A stretch of DNA of 64,000 nt from Treponema sp. (GTDB taxonomy: Bacteria > Spirochaetota > Spirochaetia > Treponematales > Treponemataceae): positions 20,012-84,011 of the forward strand of contig JAFXWC010000062.1 of assembly GCA_017534445.1 (NCBI GenBank), read 5' to 3'. This document shows, one piece after another, positions 61,136-64,000 of this stretch. The translations under genes were made by a program, and so were the position numbers. Within the stretch, counting starts at the first letter, position 1, and each line of letters opens with the position of its first letter. A model generated the notes under the pieces. The model was not told the origin of the DNA and ran no database searches. It was given only the letters and a program-made list of their open reading frames with translations.

Positions 61136-61150
61136 CATGACTGTTCAGCA

Positions 61151-63319
61151 TTAACGGCCCAGCTTTTTGTCTTCTTCGTTGGCGCGGGCAAATTCACCGG
61201 CGGCTTCTGCGGCAACTGCTTCGTCGGCTGAATGCAGGTAATCACATTCTGGGTTGATGCAGCTCTTGTAGCTTCCGTTCTTTTTGTCGAACTTTTCTAC
61301 CAGCGGCCACTTGCACTTGGGGCAGTAAACGTCGATGGGCTTAAAATGCGTGATGAAGCCGCACTTGGGGTAGTTTGTGCAGCCGTAGAATTCTTTTCCG
61401 CGTCCCTTTGTCTTTCTTGCAACAATGTCCCCGGTGCAGCCCGGCATTGGGCATTTTGCAAGCGGTATGCTTTTTGTGTTGTGACATTCGGGGAAGCCTG
61501 AACATGCCAAGAAGTAGCCGAAGCGGCCAAGTTTTTTTACCATGGGCTTTCCGCACTTTTCGCAGATGCGGTCGGTTGTTTCGTCCAAGGAACCCTTTAG
61601 GCTTTCCTGGCTTTCCATAACCTGGTCAACGCGGTTTTTGAAGGGCTGGAAAAATCCTCCAATCATGTTGTTCCAGACCAGGGTGTTCTGCTCTACCTTG
61701 TCCAAGTCGTTTTCTACGTCCGAAGTGAATTTTTCGTTTATTACTTCCGGGAAGGATTCAACCAGTATGCGGCAGATGATTTTTCCAAGCTGGGTTGGAA
61801 CAAGCTGCTTGTTTATGCGGGTTACGTAATAGCGGTCAAGGAGTACGGAGATGATAGGCGCGTATGTTGAAGGGCGGCCTATTCCCTTTTCTTCCAGGGT
61901 CTTTACGATGGAAGCGTCCGTGTAGCGGGCTGGTCCCTGGGTAAAGTGCTGCTCAGGGTAGAATTTTTGCGTGGCGAGTTTTTCGCCCACTTTTAGGGAA
62001 GGAAGGTTTCCCGTTACCTCTTCTTTTGATGAAAGGGTCTTTATTACGTTGTAGAAGCCCTTTTCGCTAAGGCGGCTTGCACTTACGCGGAAGAGTGCAT
62101 CACCGGCAGTAATGTCTACGCTTGTTGTCTTAGACTTTGCGTTGTTCATCTGGCTGGAGACAAAGCGTTCCCAGATGATTGAATAAAGGCGCAGCTGGTC
62201 GTGGGTAAGGTATTCCTTTACACTTTCCGGCGTATATTTTACGTAGGTGGGGCGGATTGCTTCGTGGGCATCCTGGGCACCCTTTCCTACCGAGTATTCA
62301 ATTTTTTCTGGTGGCAGTTCTGCGGGGAAATTCTTTCCAATCCATTCCCGAACGTCGTCAATTGCAGTCTGAGAAATGCGGACAGAGTCTGTACGCATGT
62401 AGGTAATAAGACCAACGCGGGTTGAGCCAATCTGAATGCCTTCGTAAAGCTGCTGGGCAACCTGCATTGTCTTTCTAGAAGTAAAGCCCAGGCGGTTTGC
62501 CGCTGCCTGCTGCATTTTGCTTGTGGTAAAAGGAGCCTTTGGCCTAACGGTCTTTTCGCTTTCTTTTATGTCGGTAACAAGGCAGTCGCTGTTCTGGATT
62601 ACGCTTATTATGCTCTGAACTTCTTTTTCGCTCTTAAGCTCCGGCTTTGACCCCTTGTACTGAACAAGCTGGGCTGTAAACTTTGTCTTACCTTTTAAGA
62701 AGTCTGCGTCAAGGGTCCAGTATTCTTCCGGGATGAAATTTGAAACTTCTTCTTCGCGGTCGCAGATAAGGCGGAGGGCTACAGACTGAACGCGTCCTGC
62801 ACTTAGTCCGTTCTTTACCTTTTTCCAAAGAAGCGGGCTTAGGTTGTAGCCAACAAGGCGGTCAAGCACGCGGCGGGCCTTTTGGGCGTTAACCTTTGCC
62901 TCGTCGATTGTGCCGGGATGCTTTACGGCTTCCTTTATGGCAACAGGCGTAATTTCGTTAAAGACAATGCGCTTGATTGGTGCGGCAGTCTTTTCCGCAA
63001 GCGAATTGTAGAGGTGCCAGGCTATTGCTTCCCCTTCGCGGTCGTTATCAGATGCAAGCAGAACTTCGTCGGAATTCTTTGCGTCCTTCTGCAGTTCCTT
63101 AAGGAGCTTTGCCCTTCCGCGCACCGTTATGTATTCGGGCTGGAAATCGTTTGCTATGTCTATTGCAAGGCGGCTTTTTGGCAGGTCAATCAAATGCCCC
63201 ATCGAAGCCTTTACCGTATAGGACGGCCCAAGGTAATGCTCTATGGTCTTTGCCTTAGCGGGAGACTCCACTATGACAAGCGTTTTCTTTGACTTTTTCT
63301 TAGCAGCTTTCACAGCCAT
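61151..63319 (-). CDS. topA: DNA topoisomerase I
   Basis: The enzyme relaxes negative supercoils (722 residues). The Toprim domain starts LVIVESPAKAKTIEHYLG and has SDNDREGEAIAWHL. The active-site Tyr is in GLITYMRTDS, and GRVQSVALR marks the family. Three C-terminal zinc ribbons are present (CEKCGKP ... CSGFPEC; CPMPGC ... CTNYPKC; CPKCKWP ... CINPEC), and the end is acidic. GAGGTG lies 6 nt before the ATG. It follows dprA in the same direction, a neighbour pair also seen in other treponemes. Confidence 0.96.
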   Translation of the reverse strand: MAVKAAKKKSKKTLVIVESPAKAKTIEHYLGPSYTVKASMGHLIDLPKSRLAIDIANDFQPEYITVRGRAKLLKELQKDAKNSDEVLLASDNDREGEAIAWHLYNSLAEKTAAPIKRIVFNEITPVAIKEAVKHPGTIDEAKVNAQKARRVLDRLVGYNLSPLLWKKVKNGLSAGRVQSVALRLICDREEEVSNFIPEEYWTLDADFLKGKTKFTAQLVQYKGSKPELKSEKEVQSIISVIQNSDCLVTDIKESEKTVRPKAPFTTSKMQQAAANRLGFTSRKTMQVAQQLYEGIQIGSTRVGLITYMRTDSVRISQTAIDDVREWIGKNFPAELPPEKIEYSVGKGAQDAHEAIRPTYVKYTPESVKEYLTHDQLRLYSIIWERFVSSQMNNAKSKTTSVDITAGDALFRVSASRLSEKGFYNVIKTLSSKEEVTGNLPSLKVGEKLATQKFYPEQHFTQGPARYTDASIVKTLEEKGIGRPSTYAPIISVLLDRYYVTRINKQLVPTQLGKIICRILVESFPEVINEKFTSDVENDLDKVEQNTLVWNNMIGGFFQPFKNRVDQVMESQESLKGSLDETTDRICEKCGKPMVKKLGRFGYFLACSGFPECHNTKSIPLAKCPMPGCTGDIVARKTKGRGKEFYGCTNYPKCGFITHFKPIDVYCPKCKWPLVEKFDKKNGSYKSCINPECDYLHSADEAVAAEAAGEFARANEEDKKLGR

Positions 63320-63344
63320 TTGTACACCTCAAAACCAGCCCTTG

Positions 63345-64000
63345 CTAAAAAAGTTCAAGCTGTTCTTTTTTTATAGTATTAGATCCGGGTTCTGACCCCA
63401 AGACCTTTACGAATTCTTCAAAATTCTGAACCACGCAAGCTCCGTCTTCTACATAAGACTCGCATGTTCTGGCAGCCTTTGCAGAAAAAGCCCTTCCCCC
63501 ACGGCTAAGCAGGGATTTCTTTGCCGCCTCACTTATGCGCACCGCATCCGGGCAAAAGCAGCTTTTGTGGAAGACAAGCTCGCGTCCGTAGTCAAGGGCA
63601 AAGTCTGCTGTAATCAGGGCACCGCTGTTGGGTGGAGCCTGCACAACAAGCGTTCCTTGGCAAAGGGCCGCAATTATCCTGTTCCTCTGCACAAAGCGCC
63701 ACTTCTCCGCAGGAACTCCGGGAGCGTATTCGCTTACAATGCAACCGCCACCCTTTAGGATGGAAGCTGCAAGCCTTTTGTTTGCACCCGGAACTATAGT
63801 GTCTATTCCGCAGGGAAGCACCGCAACAGTAGGGGCAAGTCCAAGCTTACCTTCCTCCAGAAGCGAAACTGCACCCCTGTGGGCAAAGGAATCAATTCCG
63901 TCCGCAAGACCGCTTACCACAGTCCAACCCGACGCACAAGCCTGCCTTGCAAATTCAAAAGCAGCCTCTGCACTTTCACGGCAAACGCGCCTTGTTCCCA
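63345..64000 (-). CDS. dprA: DNA-processing protein DprA (Smf), 5' end outside the window
   Basis: The frame is open to the window edge. The visible part starts within the Rossmann-like DprA core: GTRRVCRES, then GWTVVSGLADGIDSFAHRGA, AVLPCGIDTIVPGANKRLA, SEYAPGVPAEKWRFVQRNRI and VVQAPPNSGALITADFALDYGRE. DprA loads RecA on incoming single-stranded DNA during transformation. The conserved VGSR/VGTR region is at the edge. The C-terminus is short, without a clear winged-helix domain. It ends 25 nt before topA. Confidence 0.9.
   Translation of the reverse strand, partial: GTRRVCRESAEAAFEFARQACASGWTVVSGLADGIDSFAHRGAVSLLEEGKLGLAPTVAVLPCGIDTIVPGANKRLAASILKGGGCIVSEYAPGVPAEKWRFVQRNRIIAALCQGTLVVQAPPNSGALITADFALDYGRELVFHKSCFCPDAVRISEAAKKSLLSRGGRAFSAKAARTCESYVEDGACVVQNFEEFVKVLGSEPGSNTIKKEQLELF

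Overview
The window looks like chromosomal DNA from a host-associated (gut or rumen type) Treponema. The lineage call rests on several genes. There is an archaeal-type class I lysyl-tRNA synthetase, and a GreA fused to a long N-terminal helical-repeat region of the kind known from Treponema and Borrelia. A FliG-like protein with a long N-terminal extension resembles spirochaete FliG1. A three-subunit Na+-pumping oxaloacetate decarboxylase fits an anaerobe. No rRNA, CRISPR array, complete IS element or prophage was seen; one tRNA (CAU anticodon) is present.

Layout. 0.3-5.4 kb: DEAD-box helicase, ABC-F protein, tRNA and a secreted TPR protein. 5.9-7.6 kb: lysS. 7.8-12.5 kb: accessory operon with a zinc-ribbon membrane protein, a SIR2-like protein, an SPFH/GYF protein and a four-helix membrane protein, followed by an unknown cytosolic protein. 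12.6-16.5 kb: membrane YD-repeat protein, SPOR protein, LapA-like protein and a pair of half-size CHR transporters. 16.9-32.6 kb: housekeeping genes (TPR protein, greA, MBL hydrolase, ferredoxin, M23 peptidase, PBP1A, ParB-like protein, tyrS, nadE, rlmJ). 32.6-42.1 kb: outer-membrane-like protein, clpB, a lipocalin-like protein, an M16 protease and FliG1. 42.3-47.6 kb: defence island with McrBC (McrB carries an EVE-like insert), a BRO-type regulator, a Fic protein and a remnant resembling the start of an hsdM gene. 47.9-51.7 kb: oadGAB. 52.1-59.4 kb: accessory secreted proteins, a DUF4143 ATPase flanked by a duplicated response-regulator tail, a lipoprotein sensor kinase system and three lipoproteins. 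59.6-64.0 kb: nnr, topA and dprA (cut by the window edge).

Two genome-scale patterns stand out. First, about ten genes lack a Shine-Dalgarno sequence and have a good sigma70-type promoter whose -10 hexamer ends only 5-10 nt before the start codon, which predicts leaderless mRNAs. In two cases this decides the start (29646 and 59600). Second, most intergenic gaps are filled by a mosaic of GC-rich palindromic repeat modules and by short repeats ending in a GAATGAC-like motif.

The best candidates for something undescribed are the SIR2/SPFH/zinc-ribbon operon with its palindromic leader, and the leaderless-promoter pattern. Next come an ABC-F protein with one composite ATP site degenerate, and a candidate small RNA with a C-rich loop at 24746-24832. 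All assignments come from reading the sequence; no database search was run.
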